In this document: positions 24,051 through 34,836 of the stretch, piece after piece
Layout of the letters: each line of letters starts with the position of its first letter
How positions within the stretch are numbered: the stretch's first letter is position 1
DNA from: Micromonospora sp. NBC_00389
Lineage (GTDB): Bacteria > Actinomycetota > Actinomycetes > Mycobacteriales > Micromonosporaceae
DNA: 64,000 bases
Reading direction: 5' to 3'
Assembly: GCF_036059255.1 (NCBI RefSeq)
Contig: NZ_CP107947.1
Span: 6,076,001 to 6,140,000 of the forward strand
The notes under the pieces: model-generated
Seen by the model: the letters and a program-made list of their open reading frames with translations, nothing else
What the model was told of the DNA's origin: nothing
Databases searched by the model: none
Position numbers and translations under genes: made by a program

Positions 24051-25237
24051 TGTCGTCCGGGGCCAGCATCCTGCACGCCGACCTGGACGCCTTCTACGCG
24101 TCGGTCGAGCAGCGCGACGACCCGCGCCTGCGGGGGCGGCCGGTGATCGTCGGTGGCGGCGTGGTGCTCGCCGCCAGCTACGAGGCGAAGGCGCGAGGCG
24201 TACGCAGCGCGATGGGCGGCCAGCAGGCGCGCCGGCTGTGCCCGGACGCGATCGTGGTGCCGCCCCGGATGTCGGCGTACACGGCGGCCAGCCGGGCCGT
24301 GTTCGAGATCTTCCGAGAGACCACCCCACTGGTCGAGGGGCTCTCCATCGACGAGGCGTTCCTGGACGTCGGCGGCCTGCGCCGGCTGGCCGGGCCGCCG
24401 GCCGACATCGCCGAGCGGCTGCGCCGGGAGGTCCGCGAGCGGATCCACCTGCCGATCACGGTGGGCGTGGCCCGGACGAAGTTCCTGGCGAAGGTGGCCA
24501 GCGGGGTGGCGAAGCCGGACGGGCTGCTGGTCGTCGCGCCCGACGCCGAGCTGGCGTTCCTGCACCCGCTGCCGGTGGAACGGCTCTGGGGCGTCGGCCC
24601 GATCACCGCCGCGAAGCTGCGGGAACGACGGATCCGTACCGTCGGGGAGGTGGCCCGGCTCGGCGAGGCGGCGCTGGTGTCACTGCTCGGCGCCGGTGCC
24701 GGTCGACACCTGCACGCCCTCGCGCACAACCGCGACCCCCGGGCGGTCCAGGTCGGCCGTCGGCGCGGCTCGATGGGCGCGCAGCACGCGCTGAGCCGTA
24801 CGCCGCACGCGCCGGCAGAGCTGGACGCCATCCTGGCCGGCCTGGTCGACCGGGTCACCCGGCGAATGCGGGCGGCCGGACGGTCCGGGCGCACGGTGGT
24901 GCTGCGGCTGCGCTTCGGCGACTACACGCGGGCCACCCGTTCGCACACCGTAGGCAAGGCGACGGCGGACACCACCCCGCTGCTCGCCGCCGCGCGGGCG
25001 CTGCTGCGAGCCGCACTGCCCGAGATCGACCGGCGGGGCGTCACACTGATCGGCGTCTCGGTGGGCAACCTGGACGACAACCCGGTCCAGCCCGAGCTGC
25101 CGTTCCACCGCGACCCGGGGGCGGAGTTGGACGCTGCGGTGGACGCTGTCCGCGACCGGTTCGGGTCGACGGCGCTGACCCGAGCGGTGCTGCTCGGCCG
25201 GGAGCCGGGCGTCGAGATGCCCCTGCTGCCGGACTGA
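24044..25237 (+). CDS. dinB: DNA polymerase IV (Y-family translesion polymerase)
   Basis: A 397-residue Y-family polymerase. DLDAFYASVEQRDDP (about residues 14-28) carries the first catalytic Asp, and SIDEAFLDV (about 100-108) the second acidic pair. ASYEAKARGVRSAMGG and ARTKFLAKVASGVAKPDG are the fingers and palm landmarks. GVGPITAAKLRERRIRTVGEVA is the helix-hairpin-helix thumb and PELPF near 340-345 resembles a beta-clamp-binding peptide. The enzyme copies past damaged bases with low fidelity. There is no Shine-Dalgarno site before the ATG or the in-frame GTG at 24,050. The LexA-like box over the start suggests leaderless, SOS-regulated expression. Confidence 0.93.
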   Translation: MYVSSGASILHADLDAFYASVEQRDDPRLRGRPVIVGGGVVLAASYEAKARGVRSAMGGQQARRLCPDAIVVPPRMSAYTAASRAVFEIFRETTPLVEGLSIDEAFLDVGGLRRLAGPPADIAERLRREVRERIHLPITVGVARTKFLAKVASGVAKPDGLLVVAPDAELAFLHPLPVERLWGVGPITAAKLRERRIRTVGEVARLGEAALVSLLGAGAGRHLHALAHNRDPRAVQVGRRRGSMGAQHALSRTPHAPAELDAILAGLVDRVTRRMRAAGRSGRTVVLRLRFGDYTRATRSHTVGKATADTTPLLAAARALLRAALPEIDRRGVTLIGVSVGNLDDNPVQPELPFHRDPGAELDAAVDAVRDRFGSTALTRAVLLGREPGVEMPLLPD

Positions 25238-25346
25238 CCGAAGGGCGGTCGGCCTGCGATCAGAGACACATCGCAGCAGGTCGGCGGTTTAGCGGCCGGC
25301 TGATGGGGTGACTCTTGAGAGGAACAGCCTGACAGGGGGGACCACC

Positions 25347-25700
25347 ATGCCCGACGACACCAGCAACCGTCCGAGCCGCCACGAGCAGCGTCCCGGCGAC
25401 GTGACCGACCCGCTGCTCTGGCAGCTCGCGGTCGACGTGCTCAGCGCACACGAGCCGGACGAGGACGGCGCCTGCGGCAACCTGCTCTGCGCCGGCCAGC
25501 CGTGGCCGTGCGCCGCTCGCAGGAACGCTGAACAGTCGCTCCAGCTGTCCCGTGGTGCGACAGACGCACCGGCCACAGCCTCTGCCGAGCGGGGCGAGGA
25601 TGGCACCGCAGACGCTGACTGGTCGGCGACGGACGCTCCGGCCCCGCGCCGCGCCTGGTCGGCCGGCTCGCGTCCAGGGGCGTCCGCCTCGGCCGCCTGA
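25347..25700 (+). CDS. Small Cys-containing hypothetical protein
   Basis: A 117-residue ORF starting at ATG after CAGGGGGGACC. The N-terminal half has a conserved-looking block TDPLLWQLAVDVLSAHEP and then CGNLLCAGQPWPC, a three-Cys cluster that could bind metal. The C-terminal half is Ala/Ser/Asp-rich and likely disordered. I have no family name for it. It converges on the Rpf gene across a long terminator. Confidence 0.65.
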   Translation: MPDDTSNRPSRHEQRPGDVTDPLLWQLAVDVLSAHEPDEDGACGNLLCAGQPWPCAARRNAEQSLQLSRGATDAPATASAERGEDGTADADWSATDAPAPRRAWSAGSRPGASASAA

Positions 25701-25734
25701 CGACCACCTGCCGGGGCGCCCCTCCTCGACACAC

Positions 25735-25777
25735 GCCTGCGGGCGCTCAACCGAACTCCGGTCGAGCGCCCGCAGGC
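25735..25777. terminator. Bidirectional hairpin terminator
   Basis: A 19-bp stem GCCTGCGGGCGCTCAACCG with its near-perfect complement (one A/G mismatch) and loop AACTC lies between the convergent small protein and rpf genes. Confidence 0.8.
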
Positions 25778-25784
25778 TCGTGCG

Positions 25785-26632
<848 letters not shown>

Positions 26633-26913
26633 GCATCGGCGAACCTGACCGACGTTAGGCACCGTCGGTGACGATCGCCCACCCCCTGTGAACTTCTTCA
26701 CCGGGGCACGCGGGGCGGTCCACGCAGCGGTTGCGGGCGACCGGAGACTGTGCAGTGACCATCATGGACCGTTTCCGACCAGGTCGTTGTCTCAGGCGAC
26801 GTGGCGGAGCGCGGGAGTGTTCGCCCGCTGGGAGCGCGGGTAGCGGGCCACCGTGCGGCCCGGCCGGCGGAGCCCGTTGATCGGGCGGCCCGCCGGCCGG
26901 ACGGGTCAACCGG
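26633..26913. other. Intergenic region between rpf leader and htpG
   Basis: About 280 bp holding the rpf promoter on the minus strand and the 3' end of htpG. CGGGCGGCCCGCCGGCC-type inverted segments near 26,880-26,903 could end the htpG transcript. No ORF is convincing. Confidence 0.4.
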
Positions 26914-28830
26914 TCAGAGGGTGCGGGCCAGCCGGTCGGCGAGCGCCCGGGTGAACCGGGCCGGGTCGGCCAGCTCGCCGCCCTCGGCGAGCACCGCCAG
27001 GCCGTACAGCAACTCGGCGGTCTCGGTGAGAGCAGCGGAGTCGCCGCCCTGCTCGTGCGCCTTGCGCAGCCCAGCGACCAGGGCGTGACCGGGATTGATC
27101 TCCAAGATCCGCTTCGTGGACGGGATCTCGTGTCCCATGGCCCGGTACATCTTCTCCAGGGTCGGGGTGAGATCGTGCGCGTCGCCGACGACGCAGGCCG
27201 GTGAGGTGGTCAGCCGGGACGACAGGCGGACCTCCCGGACGCTCTCGGCCAGCGTGGTGCCCAGCCAGTCGAGCAGTGCGGCGAACTCCTGTCGCTGCTG
27301 CTCACGCTCGGCCTCGGCCTGCTGCTTCTCCTCGTCGGTGTCCAGGTCGACCTCGCCCTTGGCGATCGAGCGCAGCGGGCGGCCGTCGTACTCGCCGACC
27401 CGCTCGACCCACACCTCGTCGACCTGGTCGGTGAGCAGCAGCACCTCGTGGCCCTTGGCCCGGAACGCCTCCAGGTGCGGGGAGTTCTCGATGGTGGCCC
27501 GGGAGTCGCCGGTGGCGTACCAGATGTCGTTCTGGCCGTCCTTCATCCGTGCGACGTAGCCGGCCAGGTCGGTGGGCTCGGCCGGGTCGTGAGTGGAGGC
27601 CACCGACAGGATCTCCAGCAGGGTGTCGCGGTTGTCGGTGTCGTCGATCAGCCCTTCCTTGACCACCGCGCCGAACTCGGTCCAGAAGGTGCGGTAGCGC
27701 TCGGGGTGGTTGACCTTGAGGTCCCGGACGGTGGCGAGGACCTTGCGGACCAGCCGGCGGCGGACGATCTGGATCTGCCGGTCCTGCTGGAGGATCTCCC
27801 GGGAGATGTTCAGCGACAGGTCGTGCGCGTCGACCACACCCTTGACGAAGCGCAGGTAGGTGGGGACCAGCGCCTCGCAGTCGTCCATGATGAACACGCG
27901 CTTGACGTAGAGCTGGACACCGCGGCGGCCCTGCGGGGCGAACAGGTCCAGCGGGGCGTGGCTGGGCAGGAACAGCAGCGCCTCGTACTCGAAGGTGCCC
28001 TCGCCCTTCATGTGCACGACCTCGAGCGGGTCGGCCCAGTCGTGGCTGACGTGCTTGTAGAACTCGTGGTACTCGGCAGCGTCGACCTCGTCGCGGGACC
28101 GCGCCCAGAGCGCCTTCATCGAGTTGAGGGTCTGCACCTCGCTGGTGGCGTCCGCGCCGTCGGCGCCGGGCCGCTCGACACTCATCCGGATCGGCCACGC
28201 GATGAAGTCGGAGTACCGCTTCACGATCTCCCGGATGGTCCACTCGGCGGTGTAGTCGTGCAGGTTGTCCTCGGTGTCGGCCGGCTTGAGGTGCAGCGTC
28301 ACCGTGGTGCCCTGCGGCGCCTCGTCGACCGTCTCGATCGAGTACGTGCCCTCGCCGGCGGACTCCCACCGGGTGCCGCCGGTCTCGCCGGCCTTGCGGG
28401 TCAGCAGGGTGACCCTGTCGGCGACCATGAACGCGGCGTAGAAGCCGACGCCGAACTGGCCGATCAGGTCCTGCGAGGCGCGGGCGTCGGCGGACTCGCG
28501 CAGCTGGCGCAGCAGCTCGGCGGTGCCGGACTTGGCGATCGTGCCGATCAGCCCGACCACCTCGTCGCGGGTCATCCCGATGCCGTTGTCGCGCACCGTC
28601 AGGGTGCGGGCGTCCCGGTCGACCTCGATTGCCACGTGCAGGTCGTCGGTGTCGGCGGTGAGGTCCTTGTCGACCATCGTCGTCAGCCGCAGCTTGTCCA
28701 GCGCGTCGGACGCGTTCGAGATGAGTTCCCGCAGGAAGACGTCCTTGTTCGAATAGATCGAGTGGACCACCAGTTGGAGGAGCTGACGCGCCTCGGCCTG
28801 GAACTCCAACGTCTCGGCCTGGTTGCTCAC
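26914..28830 (-). CDS. htpG: Molecular chaperone HtpG (Hsp90)
   Basis: A 638-residue Hsp90 homologue of normal length. The ATPase domain shows ELISNASDALDKLR, RDNGIGMTRDEV, LIGQFGVGFYAAFMVA and GTTVTLHLK. The middle domain has LLFLPSHAPLDLF, YVKRVFIMDDCEAL and NISREILQQDR, and the C-terminal dimerisation domain follows. It helps fold or hold client proteins during stress. GTG start with GGGGAGA upstream on the minus strand. It is separated by 234 bp from a divergent SDR gene and shows no HrcA/CIRCE element that I can recognise. Confidence 0.95.
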   Translation of the reverse strand: MSNQAETLEFQAEARQLLQLVVHSIYSNKDVFLRELISNASDALDKLRLTTMVDKDLTADTDDLHVAIEVDRDARTLTVRDNGIGMTRDEVVGLIGTIAKSGTAELLRQLRESADARASQDLIGQFGVGFYAAFMVADRVTLLTRKAGETGGTRWESAGEGTYSIETVDEAPQGTTVTLHLKPADTEDNLHDYTAEWTIREIVKRYSDFIAWPIRMSVERPGADGADATSEVQTLNSMKALWARSRDEVDAAEYHEFYKHVSHDWADPLEVVHMKGEGTFEYEALLFLPSHAPLDLFAPQGRRGVQLYVKRVFIMDDCEALVPTYLRFVKGVVDAHDLSLNISREILQQDRQIQIVRRRLVRKVLATVRDLKVNHPERYRTFWTEFGAVVKEGLIDDTDNRDTLLEILSVASTHDPAEPTDLAGYVARMKDGQNDIWYATGDSRATIENSPHLEAFRAKGHEVLLLTDQVDEVWVERVGEYDGRPLRSIAKGEVDLDTDEEKQQAEAEREQQRQEFAALLDWLGTTLAESVREVRLSSRLTTSPACVVGDAHDLTPTLEKMYRAMGHEIPSTKRILEINPGHALVAGLRKAHEQGGDSAALTETAELLYGLAVLAEGGELADPARFTRALADRLARTL

Positions 28831-28947
28831 ACCGTCTCCCCTTTTCGGCTCATGCGGAGGTTCGCGGAAAGGATACGAGCCGTCACCGGCGGGGCCGTGC
28901 CCGCGTCCGGGTCGTATTCCCGATCCGGGCCGCGCCGGCCCGTGACA

Positions 28948-28977
28948 TAGCTGACTTTGCTTAACCGAAGTCAGCTA
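28948..28977. promoter_or_regulatory. Perfect 10-bp inverted repeat upstream of SDR gene
   Basis: TAGCTGACTT and AAGTCAGCTA are exact inverted repeats around a 10-base spacer TGCTTAACCG, standing about 90 bp before the SDR start. It is AT-rich against its surroundings and looks like an operator for a dimeric repressor. The regulator is not encoded next to it. Confidence 0.55.
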
Positions 28978-29064
28978 GATACCGTCGGGTCGACCACAAG
29001 GCGGCCGAGCCTGACCACCCACCGTTCCGCCAGAACAGCGGGGCGCGACCCCTGGAGCAGTCCC

Positions 29065-29763
29065 ATGAAGATCGCTGGAAGCACCGCCCTCGTCACCGGC
29101 GCCAACCGCGGCTTCGGCCGGCACCTGGCCGCCGAGCTCCTCTCCCGCGGCGCGACCGTCTACGCCGGCGCCCGCAACCCGGACAGCGTCGACCTGCCCG
29201 GCGTGACGCCGGTCCGGCTGGACATCACCGACCCCGCCTCGGTGGCCGCCGCCGCCGCGCTGGCCGGAGACGTGAACCTGCTGATCAACAACGCCGGCAT
29301 CGAGACCGGAACGGACCTGCTGGAAGGCGACCTGGACCTCGTCCGGCTGGAGCTGGAGACCCACTACTTCGGCAACCTGTCGATGGTCCGGGCGTTCGCC
29401 CCGATCATCGCGGGCAACGGCGGCGGCACGATCCTCAACGTGCTCTCCGCACTGTCCTGGGTGAGCTTCCCGAGCGTCGGGGCGTACAGCGCCGCGAAGT
29501 CGGCCGAGTGGTCGATGACCAACGCGCTGCGCGTCCAGCTCGCCGAGCGGGGGGTTCGGGTCGCCGGCCTGCACGTCGGCTACATGGACACCGACATGGC
29601 CGCCGCGGTCACCGCCCCGAAGTCCGACCCGGCGCTGATCGCGCGGATCGGGGTGGACGGCATCGAGGCCGACGCGTACGAGATCGTGACCGACGAGACC
29701 AGCCGGCAGGTGCAGGCCGGGCTCGCCGGCGGGGTGGCCGCGCTCTACCCGCAGCTCCCCTGA
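29065..29763 (+). CDS. SDR-family oxidoreductase
   Basis: A 232-residue classical SDR. ALVTGANRGFGRHLAAEL is the cofactor motif, NNAGIETG near residue 75, and Ser141 region SALSWVSFPSVGAYSAAKSAEW carries the Tyr-x-x-x-Lys catalytic pair. Such short proteins without a C-terminal extension are often regulators of alcohol/ketone reduction. ATG start after CTGGAG. A long palindrome (28,948-28,977) upstream suggests repression by an unlinked TetR- or HxlR-like protein. It is unrelated in sequence to the SDR at 581 beyond the family motifs. Confidence 0.88.
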   Translation: MKIAGSTALVTGANRGFGRHLAAELLSRGATVYAGARNPDSVDLPGVTPVRLDITDPASVAAAAALAGDVNLLINNAGIETGTDLLEGDLDLVRLELETHYFGNLSMVRAFAPIIAGNGGGTILNVLSALSWVSFPSVGAYSAAKSAEWSMTNALRVQLAERGVRVAGLHVGYMDTDMAAAVTAPKSDPALIARIGVDGIEADAYEIVTDETSRQVQAGLAGGVAALYPQLP

Positions 29764-29784
29764 GTACGACACCACGGCCGTGAT

Positions 29785-29816
29785 CGGGCCGCCGCCGGCT
29801 TCCCGGCGGCGGCCCG
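29785..29816. terminator. Bidirectional hairpin terminator
   Basis: A perfect 14-bp stem CGGGCCGCCGCCGG with loop CTTC, then TCTT, lies between the convergent SDR and M28 aminopeptidase genes. Confidence 0.78.
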
Positions 29817-29835
29817 TCTTCGGGTACGCGGAGCG

Positions 29836-31593
29836 TCAGCTCGCCTGCAACGTCACGTCGTCGATCACGAAGCTGGTCTGCAACGAGGAGTCCTCGGTGC
29901 CGGTGAACGTCAGCGTCACCGTCTGCCCGGCGTACGCGGCCACGTTGAACGTGCGCTGGACGTACCCGGTGGCGGCGTTGAGGTTCGAGTACGTCGCCAG
30001 CGTGGTCGAGCCCACCCGCACGGTGAGCCTGTCGTACGCCGTGGAGCCGGTGGTCTCGGCGGTGTCGATGTGCAGCCAGAACGACAGCGTGTAGCTGGCA
30101 CAGCCGGCCGGGACGGTCACCGACTGGGACAGGGTTTCGGTACGGGTGCTGCCGTACCCGTTGAGCCACGCCTTGTACGACCCGGTCCGGGCCGGCTGGC
30201 TGCTGGAGTTGGTGATCACGCCGGAGGACGCGGTCCACGGCGTGGTGCCGCTCTCGAAGCCGCCGTTGCCGATCACCTGGCCGCCGGCGCAGCCACCGGT
30301 GCCGGTCACCGTCAGCGCGAGGCTGGCGCTGCGGGTGACCGAGCCGGTGCCGGTGACCGTGATGGTGAAGGTGCCGGTCGCCGCGCTGGCCGAGGCGGTC
30401 AGGGTCATCGTGGCCGAGCCGCCGGAGGTCACCGAGGACGGGCTGAAGGAGACGCTCACCCCGCTGGGCGCGCCGGAGGCCGAGAGGCTGACCGACTGCG
30501 CGGAGCCAGCAGTGGTGGCGGTGATCACCGTGGCGGTGGTGCTGGCGCCCCGGGCCACGGTGCGCGTGGTGGGGTTGACCGCGACGGAGAAGTCGTTGGT
30601 CGGCGTGCCCCCGCCCACGGCGAGCTGCCACAGCGCGTACGCGACGCCGTCCGCGGACCGGTTCAGCACGGTGGCGCTGACGTTGGCGGTGGTGTCGCAG
30701 GCCCGGTGGTAGCACGGGTCGTAGGCGGAGTTGGCGGTGCCGCCCCACTTGGCCGCCTGGGCGCTGGTCTTGCGGGCGCTGGCGCCCGCGGCGTAGCCCG
30801 AGGTGGGGATGCCGGCCTGCTGGAAGTAGTAGTCGTCGGAGCGGCCCTGACCCTCGACGTTCTCCTCCGGTTGCAGCCCCAGCGAGTCCCAGTACGCCTT
30901 CAGCGGCGCCGCCGTGGTGGAGGTGACCCGGTTGATGAAGTAGCCACCGTTGGTCGAGCCGACCATGTCGAAGTTGTAGTAGCCCTTGATGTAGCCCCGC
31001 TGGGTGGCGTTGAGCGAGTTGACGTAGAACCGGGATCCGTTGAGCCCCTGCTCCTCGTCGGTCCACCAGGCGAACCGGACCTTCTTCGTCATGGTCGGGT
31101 TCTGCGCGGCCAGGACCAGCGCGTTCTCCAGCAGGCTGGCCGAGCCGGTGGCGTTGTCGTTGATGCCCGGGCCGGCCGAGACGCCGTCCAGGTGGGCGCC
31201 GAACATGACCACCTGGTCGGCCGGGCCGCCGGGCCACTCCGCGATCAGGTTGTTCGAGGGGTACGTGCAGCTGGAGCAGTACTGCTCGCTGACGGTGTAG
31301 CCGGCTGCCTGGAGTTTGGTCTTCACGTAGTTGACCGAGGCGGTGTAGCCGGCCGAGCCGGCCCGCCGGTTGCCGCCGTTACTGCTGGCGATGGAGCCGA
31401 ACTGGGTCAGGTGCGCCTGGACGTTGGTGATGGAGATGTCCGGCGCCGCCAGGACGGCGGTGGGCGCGGCGATCGGCCGGGCCGCTGCCGTACCGGCGAT
31501 GGGTGACGCGGTCGCCGGCTGGGCGGCCAGCGTCACCGCCATCCCGGTGAACACGGCGAGCGCGATTCCCGCGCTCAGCGTTCTGCCTCTCAT
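29836..31593 (-). CDS. Secreted M28-family aminopeptidase with Ig-like and C-terminal beta domains
   Basis: A 585-residue protein starting at ATG 31,593 after GAGGAG. The signal peptide ends near PATASP (about residue 30). The M28 domain spans about 52-330 with zinc and catalytic residues His134 and Asp136 (GAHLDGV), Asp146 (INDNATG), Glu180-181 (TDEEQG), Asp209 and His296, like the Streptomyces griseus aminopeptidase that frees N-terminal hydrophobic residues. Residues about 335-430 are Ig-like ([16 protein letters not shown]), and the rest is a jelly-roll-like domain ([12 protein letters not shown]...FVIDDVTL) that may bind carbohydrate or substrate. Exported. Confidence 0.9.
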   Translation of the reverse strand: MRGRTLSAGIALAVFTGMAVTLAAQPATASPIAGTAAARPIAAPTAVLAAPDISITNVQAHLTQFGSIASSNGGNRRAGSAGYTASVNYVKTKLQAAGYTVSEQYCSSCTYPSNNLIAEWPGGPADQVVMFGAHLDGVSAGPGINDNATGSASLLENALVLAAQNPTMTKKVRFAWWTDEEQGLNGSRFYVNSLNATQRGYIKGYYNFDMVGSTNGGYFINRVTSTTAAPLKAYWDSLGLQPEENVEGQGRSDDYYFQQAGIPTSGYAAGASARKTSAQAAKWGGTANSAYDPCYHRACDTTANVSATVLNRSADGVAYALWQLAVGGGTPTNDFSVAVNPTTRTVARGASTTATVITATTAGSAQSVSLSASGAPSGVSVSFSPSSVTSGGSATMTLTASASAATGTFTITVTGTGSVTRSASLALTVTGTGGCAGGQVIGNGGFESGTTPWTASSGVITNSSSQPARTGSYKAWLNGYGSTRTETLSQSVTVPAGCASYTLSFWLHIDTAETTGSTAYDRLTVRVGSTTLATYSNLNAATGYVQRTFNVAAYAGQTVTLTFTGTEDSSLQTSFVIDDVTLQAS

Positions 31594-31910
31594 GGGGGCT
31601 CCTCGGGGGTTGGAGAGATAACGGAGACACTTACAGATATCGATGTCTTCGGCATCGGTCGTTCGTCCGGAACCCCCACCGGTTCGGCGACATCCGGCGC
31701 ACTGCCCAGCGGGCCGTCGGATGACACCGCGGGACCGGAACATCCCGTTTGACCGCCACCGCTCCGTACGCTGAGCGCACGCCGGCCCGGCGGCCGGTAC
31801 GGCGGGGTGCCGGCGTCGGCACAGGTGAGGCGAGGTGCCAGGATGGGTGGATAACAGCAGCAGGGGTCGTCGGGCCCGGAACGGGGGCTGGCGATGGGAC
31901 CTGGTCGAGC
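31594..31910. other. 317-bp divergent intergenic region
   Basis: This region separates the secreted aminopeptidase (minus) from the hybrid kinase (plus). The minus-strand leader next to the peptidase is AT-rich (ACATCGATATCTGTAAGTG) and probably holds its promoter. The open frame continuing upstream of the kinase from 31,749 is low-complexity and lacks a good start signal. No other gene is visible. Confidence 0.45.
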
Positions 31911-34802
31911 GTGACACGACCCACCACGGACCTGTTCGGCGGCGGCAGCGAAACCGGCCGATTGATGGCGGAGCTGGACTGGTCCCGCACCCCACTCGGC
32001 CCGGTGACCGGCTGGCCGCAGAGCCTGCGGGCCGCGGTGCGGTTGGTGCTCTCCTCCCGCTACCCGATGCTGCTGCTCTGGGGTGACCGCTTCTCCCAGC
32101 TCTACAACGACGCGTACTCCGCCTTGATCGGCGACAAGCACCCGGCCGCCCTCGGCGACGACGTACGGGTGACCCTGGCCGAGGGCTGGGACGTGCTCGC
32201 CCCGCTGATCCAGCAGGCCATGGCGACCGGGGTGGCCAGCTGGGTCCCCGCCCTGCAGCTGCTGCTGGATCGCTCCGGCTACCGCGAGGAGGCGTACTTC
32301 AGCGTCTCGCACGCCCCGGCCCGCGACGACGAGGGCCGCACGGTCGGCGTGCTGACCGTCTGCAGCGAGGTCACCGAGCAGGTGGTCGGCGAACGGCGAC
32401 TGCGACTGCTGCGCGACCTCTCCGTACGCGGCGACGGGCGCACCGTCGACGTGGACGCCACCTGCGCCCGGCTGATCGACGCGATCGACGGCCACCCGCT
32501 GGACGTGCCGTTCGCCGCGATCTACCTGCGCGACGGCGCGGTGCTACGGCGGACCGCCTGCGCCGGCGGCGGCCCGGGCCACGCCGCCGTGGCGGGCGCC
32601 CTACCGGCCGCCGTCGAGCTGAGCGACCCGGCCCCGACCACCCACGCCTGGGGGCTGCCGGCTGCAGCCGCGGGCCGCTCCACCGAGGTGACCGCCGTCG
32701 CCGACCGGCTGGCGCTGCCGGCCGGCCCGTGGGACGACCCGGTCCGCACCGCGCTGGCGCTCCCGCTGCCCTCGGCCGACGAGGCCCAGCCGCTCGGCGT
32801 CCTCCTGGTCGGCGTCAGCCCCAGCCGCCGGTTGGATGAGGCGTACCGCTCCTTCTACCAACTGCTGGCCCAGCAGGTCTCGGTGGCGCTGCGCAACGCG
32901 CGGGCGTACGAGGAGGAGCGGCGCCGCGCCGAGACGCTGGCCGAGCTGGACCGGGTGAAGACCGACTTCTTCACCAACGTCAGTCACGAGTTCCGGACCC
33001 CGCTGACCCTCATGCTCGGGCCGCTGGCCGACGCGCTCGCCGACGGCGCCGCGCCACTGGCACCGGTGCAGCGGGAGCGGGTGGAGACCGCCTGGCGTAA
33101 CGCCACCCGACTGTTGACCCTGGTCAACAGCCTGCTCACCTTCTCGGCCCTGGAGGCCGGGCGGGCCGGCAGCGACGCCCGGGTCATCGATCTCGCCGCC
33201 CTCACCACCGAGCTGGCCGGCGTCTTCCGGGCCGCTGTCGAACGGGCCGGTCTGACCCTGGAGGTCGACTGCCCGCCGCTGCGCCAACCGGTCACGGTGG
33301 ACCCGGTCAACTGGGAACGCATCGTCACCAACCTGATGTCCAACGCCCTGAAGTACACGTTCATCGGTCGCATCCGGGTAAGCCTGGAGGCCGACGACGA
33401 GGAGGTGCGGCTCAGCGTCACGGACACCGGCATCGGCATCGCCGAGCCGGAGCTGCCGAGGCTCTTCGAGCGCTTCCACCGGGTGCGGGGCACCCTCTCG
33501 CGCAGCCACGAGGGCACCGGCATCGGCCTGGCCCTGGTGCACGAGCTGGCCCGACTGGAGGGTGGCGAGGTCCGGGTGACCAGCCGGGTGGGCTTCGGCA
33601 GCACCTTCACCGTTGCGCTGCCCTGGTCGGCAGCACGCCGCACGGCAGTTCCCGGACCAGCTCCCGACGGTCGGGGCGACGCGGCCCGAGCCGCCGTCCA
33701 CGAGGCGATGACCTGGCTGGCCGACCCGGCGGGCAGCGATGCGGAGCCCGCTCCGGCGCCCAGGCCGGCCGGGGACGAGCTGACCGGTGCGCGGATCCTG
33801 GTCGCCGACGACAACAGCGACATGCGGGCGTACCTGAGCCGGCTGCTCACCGGCCAGGGCTGGCGGGTCCGGGCCGTCACCGACGGCCGGCAAGCCCTCG
33901 ACGCGATCCACCGCGAGCCGCCGGACCTGGTCCTGACCGACGTGATGATGCCGATACTGGACGGCTTCGACCTGATCCGCCGGCTACGCGCGGACCCGAC
34001 GACCCAGGCGCTGCCGGTGCTGTTGCTCTCCGCGCGGGCCGGCGGGGAGGCCAGCGTGACAGGCCTGAACCTGGGCGCCGACGACTACCTGGTGAAGCCC
34101 TTCGCCGCGGCCGAGCTGATCGCCCGGATCCGGGCCGCCATCCGCGGCGCCCGCGCTCGCACGGCAGCACCAACCGACGCGGGCCGGGCGGACGCCGACG
34201 ACACCCCGCCGGCAGTCGACACCACACCGACGCCGACGCGATCGACCGCCGTCGTGTCGGCTCCGGCGGCCCTCGGGCCGGCCGAACCCGCGCCAACTCA
34301 GCTGGGCGTCGGGCTGGCGGGCGACCCGGCCGACACCCACGCCCGGAGCGCCGCCATGGAACCGCTCGGCGACGCCTCCCTGGGGATGGCTCCGGTCCAC
34401 CGGGACGGGCCGGACGGCGATGCCGTGGACGTCAGATGGACGTACCCCTCCACGGCCACCTCGGCCGCGGCGATGCGCCGCGACGTCCGGCTGGCGCTGG
34501 CCGACCTGGACGTCGACCCGGACGTGCTGGAGGATCTGCTGGTCGCCGCCTCCGAGGCGGTGAACAACGCCGTCGAGCACGCGCAGCGGCCCAGTCGGCC
34601 GGAGGTGCGGGTCGGGGTCGAGGTGGGCGCCGGCCTGGTCCGGATCTCGGTGCGCGACTTCGGCACCTGGCGGGATCGCCGGCCGGCGATGGACCGGGGA
34701 CGGGGCGCGCTGCTGATGAACGCCTACGGCGACGTGCGGCTGGTCTCCACCGGCGAGGGGACGACGGTCACCATCGAACGCAGGCTGAACGACCCGGCCT
34801 GA
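31911..34802 (+). CDS. Hybrid sensor histidine kinase/response regulator with C-terminal RsbW-like ATPase
   Basis: About 963 residues from GTG 31,911. There is no membrane segment. A PAS-like region ([22 protein letters not shown]) starts the protein and a GAF region covers about 170-320. The kinase core has phosphoacceptor His359 in SHEFRTPL, an N box near 476 ([10 protein letters not shown]), and [19 protein letters not shown] receiver domain starts near 630 with Asp677 ([10 protein letters not shown]) and Lys729 (LVKPFA). A Pro/Thr/Ala linker leads to a second, short HATPase ([12 protein letters not shown]) like RsbW anti-sigma kinases. This joins phosphorelay and possible anti-sigma control. 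The start codon lacks a clear ribosome binding site. Confidence 0.87.
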   Translation: MTRPTTDLFGGGSETGRLMAELDWSRTPLGPVTGWPQSLRAAVRLVLSSRYPMLLLWGDRFSQLYNDAYSALIGDKHPAALGDDVRVTLAEGWDVLAPLIQQAMATGVASWVPALQLLLDRSGYREEAYFSVSHAPARDDEGRTVGVLTVCSEVTEQVVGERRLRLLRDLSVRGDGRTVDVDATCARLIDAIDGHPLDVPFAAIYLRDGAVLRRTACAGGGPGHAAVAGALPAAVELSDPAPTTHAWGLPAAAAGRSTEVTAVADRLALPAGPWDDPVRTALALPLPSADEAQPLGVLLVGVSPSRRLDEAYRSFYQLLAQQVSVALRNARAYEEERRRAETLAELDRVKTDFFTNVSHEFRTPLTLMLGPLADALADGAAPLAPVQRERVETAWRNATRLLTLVNSLLTFSALEAGRAGSDARVIDLAALTTELAGVFRAAVERAGLTLEVDCPPLRQPVTVDPVNWERIVTNLMSNALKYTFIGRIRVSLEADDEEVRLSVTDTGIGIAEPELPRLFERFHRVRGTLSRSHEGTGIGLALVHELARLEGGEVRVTSRVGFGSTFTVALPWSAARRTAVPGPAPDGRGDAARAAVHEAMTWLADPAGSDAEPAPAPRPAGDELTGARILVADDNSDMRAYLSRLLTGQGWRVRAVTDGRQALDAIHREPPDLVLTDVMMPILDGFDLIRRLRADPTTQALPVLLLSARAGGEASVTGLNLGADDYLVKPFAAAELIARIRAAIRGARARTAAPTDAGRADADDTPPAVDTTPTPTRSTAVVSAPAALGPAEPAPTQLGVGLAGDPADTHARSAAMEPLGDASLGMAPVHRDGPDGDAVDVRWTYPSTATSAAAMRRDVRLALADLDVDPDVLEDLLVAASEAVNNAVEHAQRPSRPEVRVGVEVGAGLVRISVRDFGTWRDRRPAMDRGRGALLMNAYGDVRLVSTGEGTTVTIERRLNDPA

Positions 34803-34836
34803 GCCGCCCGCCACCCGCGCCCGCCGAGCAGCGGGG

